Of a stretch of 64,000 nt of DNA, positions 51,800 to 60,872 are shown in pieces. Each line of letters starts with the position of its first letter. Within the stretch, counting starts at the first letter, position 1. Origin of the DNA: Zygotorulaspora mrakii (Eukaryota > Ascomycota > Saccharomycetes > Saccharomycetales > Saccharomycetaceae); NCBI RefSeq assembly GCF_013402915.1, contig NC_050720.1:62001-126000 (forward strand), in the 5' to 3' direction. A program made the position numbers and the translations under genes. The notes beneath the pieces are model-generated. The model saw only the letters and a program-made list of their open reading frames with translations. It was not told the DNA's origin and searched no databases.

Positions 51800-52576
51800 T
51801 TAGATTGCTTTGACATCTTTCAGTTTTTCGATTAGTTCATCAACAGACTTGACGGCGACTCCGGGTGCTCTTGGTTTTGGTTCTTCCATAGAGATGACTT
51901 TCAATCTTGGCTGCACGTCTACATTACTGAAATCTTTCAAACTTAGCTTCTCCATAGGTTTTTTCTTTGCTTTCATCAAGTTTTGCAAACCGACGTAGCG
52001 CGGAGTATTTAAACGTAAATCCGTTGTAATGACCATGGGCAAAGTGCCGCTAATGGTTTCCTCACCGCCGTCGATTTCACGGGTAACCTTGACTGTGTCA
52101 GAATCAACAAACTCTACCTTAGCTGCATTTGTAGCTTGTGGCCAGTTCAATAGGCCTGCCAGCATTTGCCCGGTGTTGTTGCAATCATCATCAATTGCTT
52201 GTTTACCCATAATGATTAAATTTGTCTTTTGCTTATCGACTATTTCCTTGAGTACTTTAGCGACAGCCAGTGGTTCCAGTTGAACATCCTTACTATCGAT
52301 TAAAGTCGATGTATCTGCTCCTTTTGCGAGACAGTTCCTCAAGATATCTTGTGCTTTGGCAGGACCAATAGAAACTGCATGGATATTTTCAACCAGAGAT
52401 TTATTTTTTTCCTTGATCCTGACAGCCTCCTCAACTGCAATATCGTCAAACGGGTTGATACTAAATTTCACACCATTGGTTTCAATTGCATTTCCAGCTT
52501 TGTTAACCCTTGGCCTGATTTGGTAGTCAACAACCCGTTTGACAGGTACAAGAATACGTAATTGTTTGCTAGCCAT
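51800..52576 (-). CDS. CIR1: Electron transfer flavoprotein beta subunit
   Basis: This 258-residue protein is the orthologue of YGR207C (261). The ETF signature VKRVVDYQIRPRVNK is at the N-terminus; the AMP-binding region has IIMGKQAIDDDCNNTGQMLAG and a TDLRLNTPRYVGLQNLMKAKKKP stretch near 200. In yeast it works in mitochondria with Aim45 (alpha subunit) and Cir2. The stop lies 42 bp from that of MVB12. Confidence 0.95.
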   Translation of the reverse strand: MASKQLRILVPVKRVVDYQIRPRVNKAGNAIETNGVKFSINPFDDIAVEEAVRIKEKNKSLVENIHAVSIGPAKAQDILRNCLAKGADTSTLIDSKDVQLEPLAVAKVLKEIVDKQKTNLIIMGKQAIDDDCNNTGQMLAGLLNWPQATNAAKVEFVDSDTVKVTREIDGGEETISGTLPMVITTDLRLNTPRYVGLQNLMKAKKKPMEKLSLKDFSNVDVQPRLKVISMEEPKPRAPGVAVKSVDELIEKLKDVKAI

Positions 52577-53344
52577 TTCAACTCCACACCGTATTCAACC
52601 TAAATGATGCACGTAGTGTAATTGTATTGCAGTTCTCTTATTTGATTATTTCAGCTTCAACGTACATTTTTCACTTCCAAGCTGTCATGGCACCCGAGGA
52701 TCGAAAAGACCATGTGACTCTGCTAAACGGTGCAATGAAGCAATCCTTCACAGAGGCTGCACTTCACCGAAGTAATGATGTCTGTAAAGGACTTTCAGTA
52801 GAGAAACTCCTTGGCTACACTAAAAATCGCTTTTTCCTGCACTGCTTGTCTTTAGTTCCTCCTCTAGGTAGACTATATCACTCAAATAAATTGAAAACCG
52901 TAGTAAATTGATTAATTAACATGATTGCTTGATAGAATTTCGAGGGAGACGGACTAAAGTCTTTACTGTTAGGTGGATAAGAAAATATCAGGATTGTAGC
53001 GGTCAAGTATTTTTTTTCATAATAAATACTTATATTACTCATTCACGATTTGTGTTAACAACTCATATTCAACTATTGCGACAAAACACAAAAAATTTAG
53101 ATGGTTAAAAAAAATTAAAAAAATGTCATGCAAATTGATAACCTGGGCCACACAAGGTTCTATTGTGACTGAAAGATGGGGCCAGCAAACCTTGACTTAA
53201 TGAGAGCTCTGTATCTCTTCTTATTTATGCTAACTCACGTGATATTTACACTTAACAATTGGAATGTATACACCATTGATGAAAAAAAAAAAAATAGTAT
53301 CATCGATGTTGCAATTACTTGAGACATCTAGCCATCAACCCGAG
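52577..53344. other. CIR1-SER2 intergenic region with an orphan small frame
   Basis: This 768-bp spacer contains the 74-codon ATG frame at 52687-52911. The rest is AT-rich with A-runs near 53108 and 53282. No known gene or RNA was recognised. Confidence 0.4.
52687..52911 (+). CDS. Hypothetical small protein
   Basis: The frame has 74 codons from the ATG at 52687 (MAPEDRKDHVTLLNGAMKQS). The first half is hydrophilic and helix-like; the second half has a moderately hydrophobic stretch NRFFLHCLSLVPPLGRLY. It is not recognised. The composition is more protein-like than the other small frames of the window and the start codon is a proper ATG, but nothing else supports it. Alternatives are chance or an exon of an unseen gene. 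Confidence 0.35.
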   Translation: MAPEDRKDHVTLLNGAMKQSFTEAALHRSNDVCKGLSVEKLLGYTKNRFFLHCLSLVPPLGRLYHSNKLKTVVN

Positions 53345-54256
53345 ATGTCCAGTTTTGTTATCACTTGTATTAGTCACGAGGACGTTTTGAACTTGGAGAA
53401 AAGGGCTGAAATCTCCAAAAAAATCAATGCTGTACTCAGTTCTGATGGATACGAAGTCGAAAGCGAGCAGCAATCATCTGAAAATGCCTTCGATATATAC
53501 GTCGAAAACTCAAATACTATTTCTCTGAAGGAATTCCACCTATTGCTCAAAGAAGTCATCGATTCAGTTAAGGATGCTGATTTAATTGTTCAATTGAACA
53601 ACAAATACCGTCAAAAAAAATTGATTGTGTTTGACATGGACTCAACATTAATCTACCAAGAAGTTATCGAACTAATTGCTGCATATGCCAATGTCGAGGA
53701 CAAAGTTCGTGAAATTACGGAGCGTGCGATGAACAACGAGTTAGACTTCAAACAATCGTTACAGGAACGTGTTAAATTACTGAAAGGCCTCAAGATAGAC
53801 GATCTGTATGATCAAATCAAATCGAAATTGGAAATCACTAAAGGTGTTCCAGAACTTTGTCAAGCTTTGCATAACAACGGATGCAAATTAGCTGTCTTGA
53901 GTGGTGGATTTATACCATTTGCAAAGTTTATTAAAGAGCAACTAAATTTGGATTATGCTGAAGCCAACATCCTTGAGACCGATTCCGACGGTCTACTCAC
54001 GGGGTTCACCAAGGGCACAGTTGTTGACGGACAGTACAAAGCAGAGACGTTGTTGAGGCTATGTAAAGAGTTCGATATTCCAGTCGAAGCAAGTTGTATG
54101 GTAGGTGATGGCGGTAATGATTTGCCCGCAATGAATGTCGCAGGTTTTGGTGTCGCATGGAATGCAAAACCCAGAGTCCAAGAACTTGCGCCAAGCAAGT
54201 TGAATACTAAATCAATGATAAACTTGCTGCACGTATTTGGATATTTGGAGATTTAA
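53345..54256 (+). CDS. SER2: Phosphoserine phosphatase
   Basis: This 303-residue HAD-family enzyme makes serine from phosphoserine, the last step of the phosphorylated pathway. The start chosen is the ATG at 53345 (MSSFVITCISHED), which aligns with yeast Ser2 (YGR208W, 309). The 27 earlier codons include an oligo-lysine from an A-run and have no homology. Motif 1 is VFDMDSTLIYQE with the nucleophile aspartate; motif 2 is LSGGF; motif 4 is GDGGNDLPAM. An ACT-like N-terminal region precedes the catalytic core. Confidence 0.96.
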   Translation: MSSFVITCISHEDVLNLEKRAEISKKINAVLSSDGYEVESEQQSSENAFDIYVENSNTISLKEFHLLLKEVIDSVKDADLIVQLNNKYRQKKLIVFDMDSTLIYQEVIELIAAYANVEDKVREITERAMNNELDFKQSLQERVKLLKGLKIDDLYDQIKSKLEITKGVPELCQALHNNGCKLAVLSGGFIPFAKFIKEQLNLDYAEANILETDSDGLLTGFTKGTVVDGQYKAETLLRLCKEFDIPVEASCMVGDGGNDLPAMNVAGFGVAWNAKPRVQELAPSKLNTKSMINLLHVFGYLEI

Positions 54257-54313
54257 AGAGTTTATAGAATAAATGCTCTAAAGTACTACATAGATAAAAA
54301 TATACCTCATAGC

Positions 54314-54625
54314 TTAAATGTTGGAAGCAATGGCTTGCTTTACAGCTGCAGGGTTAGCACCAACAACCTTAGCGACTGGTTTACCGCTTTTGTATAGAAT
54401 AAAAGTTGGCATAGAGGAAACTTCACACTTTCTTGCAACATCTGGCAACTCATCCACGTCAACCTTGTAGAAATCAGCTTCAGTGTACTCAGTAGAGAAC
54501 TTTTCGATCATTGGAGCAATCATCTTACATGGACCACACCAGACAGCGAAGAAGTCAACGACGACCAATTTGTCGACAGAAATAACTTTGTCGAAATCAC
54601 TAGCAGAAGCAATTGCACTTACCAT
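54314..54625 (-). CDS. TRX2: Cytosolic thioredoxin
   Basis: This 103-residue thioredoxin has the active site WCGPC at residues 29-33 and the cis-proline in SSMPTFILY. It reduces disulfides in ribonucleotide reductase, peroxiredoxins and PAPS reductase. Its place next to SER2 fits TRX2 (YGR209C) and its nearness to STU2 and PDC1 fits TRX1 (YLR043C), so it is the single ancestor-like copy. Two TTACTAA sites upstream suggest Yap1 control. Confidence 0.97.
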   Translation of the reverse strand: MVSAIASASDFDKVISVDKLVVVDFFAVWCGPCKMIAPMIEKFSTEYTEADFYKVDVDELPDVARKCEVSSMPTFILYKSGKPVAKVVGANPAAVKQAIASNI

Positions 54626-54780
54626 TTTTGCAATATATTTTTATTTGATTGAATGAATCTATCGATAGATTATATTGCATTTCTGATGAAATACTGTCTT
54701 TCAAATTCCCTTTCATTTTTCTTGGGTTTATATACTTTTTCATATCCCTTGAGGGTTTCGAGAACAGTTGCGCTCGCCAC

Positions 54781-54787
54781 TTACTAA
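54781..54787. promoter_or_regulatory. TTACTAA, Yap1 response element
   Basis: This perfect TTACTAA, the preferred Yap1 site, lies 156 bp upstream of the thioredoxin start. S. cerevisiae TRX2 is a classic Yap1/Skn7 target. Confidence 0.6.
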
Positions 54788-54844
54788 GCGATTCAGCCAT
54801 CTGGCCCCCAACATGAATAGATCATCTGCAATTAGAGAAGGACA

Positions 54845-54851
54845 TTACTAA
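54845..54851. promoter_or_regulatory. Second TTACTAA, Yap1 response element
   Basis: A second perfect TTACTAA lies 220 bp upstream of the thioredoxin start and 57 bp from the first. The pairing in the correct promoter strengthens the Yap1 reading. Confidence 0.6.
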
Positions 54852-55320
54852 ACAATCCAAGATAAGATGACTGATCCTACCACCTATTTCACTAGTTACC
54901 GAAAAATATGTGAACGGAATGAAAGGCGCTGCTAAGGGAGCAGCAAAATGTGTTGGAAACCAGTCATCAATCTTGTTCTCCATGGAATCATATTGCATCC
55001 TATTTACGCTGTGTGTCGCATACACCTACTGGTTGGAAACTAAAGCCTCAAGACTGAGATAAGGGAACGCAGGCGATGATTTCGAGACTACCCATGAGGC
55101 TGAGAGAGCTCAATTTACTATGTAGAACTCCGGTTGCTAATTGGCGTTACCCTCACACTTACGTATGACGGGATGAAAATGGGACGCCTCTTTTTTCTAT
55201 TTTCTTGTGTCAGAGAGTAGGTTTGGCGGTTGGATCAAAAACAATAATAAGGATCAGAGATGTAAACAAAGGAGTTTCAAAATAAAGGATTGTCTCATCG
55301 AAGAGTCATATAGAGTTTTG

Positions 55321-57852
55321 ATGAACGGTGGAGCAGATAATGATGACGTGGACTTCACAAAGCTACCATTGAATGAAAGACTAACTCATAAGCTTTGGAA
55401 GGCACGGTCTGATGGGTACCAGGAGTTGAATAGGTTGTTTAGCAATGCTACTCAGAAGCAGGGCAAAGATGATGATTCATTCATGATATATTGGAAAGAT
55501 CCATCTCGTTTTGGGGACTATGTTACCGATAGTAATGTTGTAGCGCAGGAGCAAGCGATCTTGGCGCTTGAATGTTTACTAAAGAATGTGGGGTTGCCAA
55601 AACAAATAGATGTAAAGACCGTAATGTACAATTGGATCCCTGCGTTGGCCGAGAAAGGCTTAGCATCATCTCGAGCTGTGACAAAGAACAAGGCAATGGA
55701 GTGCATCATTTTGATATGCTCTTTCGATGACTCGATCGCGGAGTCTGTTGAATTGGTTCTGCCGTTTTTCAATAAGAAGCTCCCCAAATTGGTCGCTGCC
55801 TCTATCAATTGCATCCGGGAGCTACTTGCGTCATTTGGGTTTGCCAAGGCTCCATTGAATAATCTTTTACCTGAACTATTAGATCCACTGGTTAAATTAG
55901 CTGGTCATGCTGATAGAAATGTTAGAGCTCAAACGATTGCATTGATTGTTGAAATTTATAAGGCTAATGGCAGAAACAAATCACTTTTGAACGAATTACT
56001 GCTAACGCATCTGAAACCAATCCAGCAAAATGAATTGGAAAAGCTTTTCGACGAGGCTGATTCAAATATGTCAGCCTCTAGGGGCTCGAAAAGATTATTC
56101 CAATGGGAAAAAGAACAAATGGAATTGGAAAAGAATAGGTTGCAGGAAAACCAACAAACGGATAAAGACGGTGATACGCTTATGGATCTTAAGTTAAAGG
56201 CAGAAGAGCCTGCATTAGATATCGATCCTTTTGAGATGTTACCTGCCGAAAGTATACTAGATAAGCTGCCTGCAGGTTTCCATGATAGGATATCTTCGAC
56301 AAAATGGAAAGATAGAGTTGAAGCTTTGCAAGAATTTTGGGATAATACACTGTCAAAAGTGAAAAAAATAAAATATGAAAGGCAAGAATATACTGAAATT
56401 TTATCTCTTTATGCGCAAATAATTCAATTTGACGCAAATGTCCAGGCTGTAACAATAGTCGCACAATCAATACAAAAAATATGTGAGAAACTAAGGTTTC
56501 CGGGATTTAGCAAAAACTACGTCACGATAATATTTGTTCCTCTGTTACAGAGAACAAAGGAGAAAAAGCCTTCCGTGATAGAGGCAATTCGAGGTTGCTT
56601 ACAGTCAGTTTGCAAGCTCTATAATCCATTAAGCTCGGAAGATAATAATGAAGATATGTTGCAAGAAATTTTAGAGTTTATGAAACATAAAAATCCACAA
56701 ATTAGAATGGAAACTACCGAATTGTTTTCTTTCATCTTACGAGAATTACCAGTTTCAAAGGAAGTTATCGACAAGAATCTCCAAGATGAGATCATTCCAA
56801 CAGTGATAAGAATTGTGAATGATACACAACCAACGATAAGAAATTCTGGGTTCGGATGTTTTGCTCAACTTCTTAGAATAATGGGTAGAAACGAAACATT
56901 TACAAATGCGCTAGAGAAGTTAGACAGCCTGAAAAGGAAAAAGATTCAAGAGTTATGCGCAAAATTGCCTGAATCATCATCCTCACCATCACTTTCAGCA
57001 GAAAATCTTGAAAGGGGCAGGGTGCATTCTGGCAGATTCGATTCAAGACCGTCAAGTTCATCTAGCATTCCATCAAAACGTGTCGCAAGTTCCCCATTGA
57101 AAAAAGTGTCGAAGGCAGCCTCGCCCAACGTGCAAAAATCAAGAATGTTATTAACGTCACAATCATTAGCAATGCCTAGATCAATGCCAGGATCACCATC
57201 GACGAGAACTCCAAACAGCATATCGACAGGAAATGGTACAAAGAGCCCTGTTCAGCTGCAAAAGTTGATTAATGAAAAGCAAAATTGGCTTAAAGAGCGA
57301 CAGCATTTATCGAATCACATCAATGAATTGACAAGCACACAGAACCGAATTAACGACGAAAACGAGATGTTGCGGGAACAGCTGAAAAACCTGCAGACAG
57401 AAATTCATGAAAGGGGACTACAAGTACGATCGAAGGATTTGCAACTGGCCAAATTACAGGATAGAGTAGAGCAATTGCAGGCGCAGGCACACGCGCAATC
57501 CCAACAGAACAATCGGCTGCTGCAACTCGAACGTAATCAGCAACAAGCGCCAACATCATTGTCATCAGACACGGCCTCCGCGATATCTACAAATCTCGGA
57601 GTAAGGTCTGTATCGTCATCCTCGTTTGAGCCGCTCACTGAAAGAAGCAAGCATCTAAGGACCCCAAGCGAGTCCAGCGACGATCTCCCGCGCCGTGTCG
57701 ACTCTCTGCAGCTCAACCACTCTCTCGCCTCCAGCAATAATGACATTATCAATGAGGAGAGCTGGAAACGTGCGGCAGAAGTCACGTCGCAGCTGAAGGC
57801 AAGAATTGAGCGAATGAGAGCCAAAACCAAGGGAATAAGTAATAATTTCTAA
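55321..57852 (+). CDS. STU2: Microtubule polymerase Stu2 (XMAP215/TOG)
   Basis: This 843-residue protein runs from the ATG at 55321 (MNGGADNDDVDFTKLPLNERL), aligning with yeast Stu2 (YLR045C, 888). Two TOG domains of HEAT repeats lie at about 10-240 and 305-545. A basic serine-rich linker with SKRVASSPLKK (microtubule binding) follows, then a dimerising coiled coil near 650-735. A short conserved C-terminal helix (EESWKRAAEVTSQLKARIERM) binds spindle pole and kinetochore partners in yeast. It adds tubulin at plus ends in the spindle. Confidence 0.95.
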   Translation: MNGGADNDDVDFTKLPLNERLTHKLWKARSDGYQELNRLFSNATQKQGKDDDSFMIYWKDPSRFGDYVTDSNVVAQEQAILALECLLKNVGLPKQIDVKTVMYNWIPALAEKGLASSRAVTKNKAMECIILICSFDDSIAESVELVLPFFNKKLPKLVAASINCIRELLASFGFAKAPLNNLLPELLDPLVKLAGHADRNVRAQTIALIVEIYKANGRNKSLLNELLLTHLKPIQQNELEKLFDEADSNMSASRGSKRLFQWEKEQMELEKNRLQENQQTDKDGDTLMDLKLKAEEPALDIDPFEMLPAESILDKLPAGFHDRISSTKWKDRVEALQEFWDNTLSKVKKIKYERQEYTEILSLYAQIIQFDANVQAVTIVAQSIQKICEKLRFPGFSKNYVTIIFVPLLQRTKEKKPSVIEAIRGCLQSVCKLYNPLSSEDNNEDMLQEILEFMKHKNPQIRMETTELFSFILRELPVSKEVIDKNLQDEIIPTVIRIVNDTQPTIRNSGFGCFAQLLRIMGRNETFTNALEKLDSLKRKKIQELCAKLPESSSSPSLSAENLERGRVHSGRFDSRPSSSSSIPSKRVASSPLKKVSKAASPNVQKSRMLLTSQSLAMPRSMPGSPSTRTPNSISTGNGTKSPVQLQKLINEKQNWLKERQHLSNHINELTSTQNRINDENEMLREQLKNLQTEIHERGLQVRSKDLQLAKLQDRVEQLQAQAHAQSQQNNRLLQLERNQQQAPTSLSSDTASAISTNLGVRSVSSSSFEPLTERSKHLRTPSESSDDLPRRVDSLQLNHSLASSNNDIINEESWKRAAEVTSQLKARIERMRAKTKGISNNF

Positions 57853-58220
57853 TAATCAAACAAATCGATATCACGGACATCACAAGTCTCCTTCGGCAAG
57901 CTTAAACGACGGGAGAGAGCTATTCGTTCCTCCCGAACTACGTGTATAGAACACTTCCGCGCGCTCGTACGACATCGTACAGCACCGTGCAACTCCGCGT
58001 AACTCCGCATTGTCGAGCATGGCACCTCGGCGGCTACACGGGCGGCGCATGCCAGCTGCACGCAGCACTGTTCTTGTTAAAGCTCGACCGTGTCGAGTTC
58101 AACTCTTTCTGGTTTATGTGAACAACATCGCGATCGAGCTCACATTGCGATGACGGCAGTCCCATCACCGCCAGACAAACTACAACCGTCGTCGGGCAAA
58201 GAGAGGTATTTAGCATATCT

Positions 58221-58246
58221 TCCGGTTCGGTCGCGACCGAACCGGA
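58221..58246. repeat. Perfect 26-bp palindrome
   Basis: The half site TCCGGTTCGGTCG is followed directly by its exact reverse complement, with no spacer. The CGG triplets facing outward and inward suit a dimeric zinc-cluster regulator. It lies 765 bp upstream of PDC1 and 370 bp after STU2. Confidence 0.95.
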
Positions 58247-58289
58247 TAATGAGAAAAAAAAACACACCTGTGTTTCCAGCTAACCGAAT

Positions 58290-58582
58290 ATGCACTTAGC
58301 GGGACACTTCGCCACCCACATTTTTACATACCGAAATTGGCCGCGCGACCGCCTCTGTGCCCGCCAAATTGCATAATTTAAGAACGTTTCAGCTTCCACT
58401 AATTTCAGCCCGCAGGCACAAACCAGAAAAAAAATAGGAAGTTCTGTTTCTGGAACGATTCGGAGAAGCCAATTCCAGTTAAACGCATAACGCATAAACT
58501 CGCGCACTGAAAGGCGTATAATATGCGAAAAGTATGCGTTTAGCGGGTTCAGAAACGTTATATGCATTATGCGTTTAGCGGC
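58290..58582 (+). repeat. Dispersed promoter motif ATGCGTTTAGCGG
   Basis: Copies are ATGCACTTAGCGGG at 58290-58303, ATGCGTTTAGCGGG at 58534-58547 and ATGCGTTTAGCGGC at 58569-58582. An inverted TTATGCGTTTA lies at 58480-58490. The repetition within 300 bp of a strong promoter suggests a binding site. Confidence 0.75.
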
Positions 58583-58884
58583 ACAGCGACCTCTATCAGA
58601 CCATGATAGTGGAATTACATGCATTATCATGAAATATGCCATTATGCTGTATGAAAAAATGGCATCGTTTGATTTATTTTTGAAAAAAAACGGTTTTTCC
58701 AACAAGAGCGACAGGATGAAAAAAAAGTTTGGAACATTCGATGAGGTGCTTAACCGTAATGGTATTCTAATGTCGCGTTTGCATTGTCAATGTGCATAGT
58801 GTTATGTTATGTTGTGTTGTTGTAGGTGTCCCTTATCAATTTCAAGAGCGCACGGGTAATGAGGGTATGATAGACATGTAAAAG

Positions 58885-58892
58885 TATATAAG
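58885..58892 (+). promoter_or_regulatory. TATA box of PDC1
   Basis: TATATAAG lies 119-126 bp upstream of the PDC1 ATG at 59011. An A-rich leader (CAAACAAACAATAAAA type) directly before the ATG is typical of highly expressed yeast genes. Confidence 0.65.
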
Positions 58893-59010
58893 CGAAAGGG
58901 ATTTATCCCAATTTCGAATCATCAGTAGTTGGGATGCACTCTTGGTTATATTTTTGTTTATAGAAGATCAAGGAATACATTCCCAAACAAACAACAAACA
59001 AACAATAAAA

Positions 59011-60705
59011 ATGTCTGAGATTACTTTAGGTCGTTATCTTTTTGAAAGATTAAAGCAAGTTGACACCAACACCATCTTCGGTTTGCCAGGTGATTTCAAC
59101 TTGTCCTTGTTGGACAAGATTTACGAAGTCCCAGGTATGAGATGGGCTGGTAACGCCAACGAATTGAACGCCGCTTACGCTGCTGATGGTTACGCCAGAG
59201 TTAAGGGTATGGCTGCTCTAATCACCACCTTCGGTGTCGGTGAATTGTCTGCTTTGAACGGTATTGCCGGTTCTTACGCTGAACACGTTGGTGTTTTGCA
59301 CATTGTCGGTGTTCCATCCATCTCCTCTCAAGCTAAACAATTGTTGTTGCATCACACTTTGGGTAATGGTGACTTCACTGTTTTCCACAGAATGTCTGCC
59401 AACATTTCTGAGACCACTGCTATGTTGACCGACATTGCTGCTGCCCCAGCTGAGATCGACCGTTGTATCAGAACCACCTACGTCACCCAAAGACCAGTCT
59501 ACTTGGGTCTACCAGCTAACTTGGTCGACTTGAAGGTCCCAGCTTCTTTGTTGGACACCCCAATTGACTTGTCTTTGAAACCAAACGATGTTTCTGCTGA
59601 GACCGAAGTCGTCGACCTAGTCTTGGAATTGATCAAGGATGCTAAGAACCCAATTATCTTGGCTGATGCTTGTTGTTCCAGACACGATGTCAAGGCTGAG
59701 ACCAAGAAGTTGATTGACGTCACTCAATTCCCATCTTTCGTTACCCCAATGGGTAAGGGTTCTATCGATGAACAAAACCCAAGATTCGGTGGTGTTTACG
59801 TTGGTACTCTATCTTCTCCAGAAGTCAAGGAAGCTGTTGAAGGTGCTGACTTGATCTTATCTGTCGGTGCTTTGCTATCCGATTTCAACACCGGTTCTTT
59901 CTCTTACTCTTACAAGACCAAGAACATTGTTGAATTCCACTCTGACTACATCAAGATCAGAAACGCTACCTTCCCAGGTGTTCAAATGAAATTCGCTCTA
60001 CAAAAATTGTTGACCAAGGTCGCTGAAGCTGCTAAGGGTTACAAGCCAGTTGCAGTTCCAGCTAGAACTCCAGCTAACGCTGAATCCGCTGACTCTACTC
60101 CATTGAAGCAACAATGGATCTGGAACGAAGTCGGTAAATTCTTACAAGAAGGTGATGTTGTCATCACTGAAACCGGTACTTCTGCTTTCGGTATCAACCA
60201 ATCTCACTTCCCAAACAAGACTTACGGTATCTCTCAAGTCTTATGGGGTTCTATTGGTTTCACCACTGGTGCTACTCTAGGTGCTGCTTTCGCTGCTGAA
60301 GAAATTGACCCAAAGAAGAGAGTTATCTTATTCATTGGTGACGGTTCTCTACAATTGACTGTTCAAGAAATCTCCACCATGATCAGATGGGGTTTGAAAC
60401 CATACTTATTCGTCTTGAACAACGATGGTTACACCATTGAAAGATTGATTCACGGTGAAAAAGCTCAATACAACGACATTCAACCATGGAAGAACTTGGA
60501 CCTATTGCCAACCTTCGGTGCCAAGGACTACGAAACTCACAGAGTTGCTACCACTGGTGAATGGAAGAAATTGACCACATGTGAAAAGTTCAACGAAAAC
60601 TCTAAGATCAGAATGATCGAAGTTATGTTGCCTGTCATGGATGCTCCATCCAGTTTGGTCGCTCAAGCTAAATTGACTGCTTCCATTAACGCTAAGCAAG
60701 ATTAA
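59011..60705 (+). CDS. PDC1: Pyruvate decarboxylase
   Basis: This 564-residue thiamine-diphosphate enzyme converts pyruvate to acetaldehyde in alcoholic fermentation. The start is the ATG at 59011 (MSEITLGRYLFERL), identical in layout to yeast Pdc1 (YLR044C, 563). The catalytic Glu51 lies in GNANELNAAYAADGYAR; the paired histidines are in LLLHHTLGNGDF; the cofactor motif GDGSLQ...NN is near 445-475. Codon bias is extreme, which implies very high expression and explains antisense open frames. It follows STU2 on the same strand. Confidence 0.98.
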   Translation: MSEITLGRYLFERLKQVDTNTIFGLPGDFNLSLLDKIYEVPGMRWAGNANELNAAYAADGYARVKGMAALITTFGVGELSALNGIAGSYAEHVGVLHIVGVPSISSQAKQLLLHHTLGNGDFTVFHRMSANISETTAMLTDIAAAPAEIDRCIRTTYVTQRPVYLGLPANLVDLKVPASLLDTPIDLSLKPNDVSAETEVVDLVLELIKDAKNPIILADACCSRHDVKAETKKLIDVTQFPSFVTPMGKGSIDEQNPRFGGVYVGTLSSPEVKEAVEGADLILSVGALLSDFNTGSFSYSYKTKNIVEFHSDYIKIRNATFPGVQMKFALQKLLTKVAEAAKGYKPVAVPARTPANAESADSTPLKQQWIWNEVGKFLQEGDVVITETGTSAFGINQSHFPNKTYGISQVLWGSIGFTTGATLGAAFAAEEIDPKKRVILFIGDGSLQLTVQEISTMIRWGLKPYLFVLNNDGYTIERLIHGEKAQYNDIQPWKNLDLLPTFGAKDYETHRVATTGEWKKLTTCEKFNENSKIRMIEVMLPVMDAPSSLVAQAKLTASINAKQD

Positions 60706-60872
60706 ACATATTAAGAATAGAATTATTGCTTTATCGTTTGTTTATGACAAATTTTTTATAGTTAAGTTAAATAGTTTCTTAGATTATAAAAAAGAATTAC
60801 GTTTGAAAAAAAAGAGGTTTTGTTTTCTATCATTAAATTTAAAATTATGTTACTTACATTTATGTATTGCAA

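Larger units (their letters stand above)
54626..55320. promoter_or_regulatory. Thioredoxin-STU2 divergent region
   Basis: This 695-bp region holds a minus-strand TATATAAA at 54727-54734, about 105 bp from the thioredoxin ATG, and two TTACTAA boxes. The STU2 side has no clear element. A frame beginning with GTG at 55207 joins STU2 but is not a valid yeast start. Confidence 0.55.
57853..59010. promoter_or_regulatory. Long PDC1 upstream region
   Basis: This gene-free stretch of 1.16 kb begins GC-rich (57880-58060), then holds a perfect 26-bp palindrome at 58221-58246. A motif family TTAGCGG follows at 58290, 58534 and 58569. A TATA box lies near 58885. The small open frames here have no recognisable protein sequence. 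The C-rich, motif-rich layout suits a very strongly regulated glycolytic promoter. Confidence 0.6.

Noticed and set aside
55207..55320. N-terminal extension of STU2 from a GTG codon
   Set aside because: Yeast does not normally start at GTG; homology to Stu2 begins after the ATG at 55321.
58942..59010. N-terminal extension of PDC1 from a TTG codon
   Set aside because: The conserved protein begins at the ATG at 59011, with the A-rich leader directly before it.
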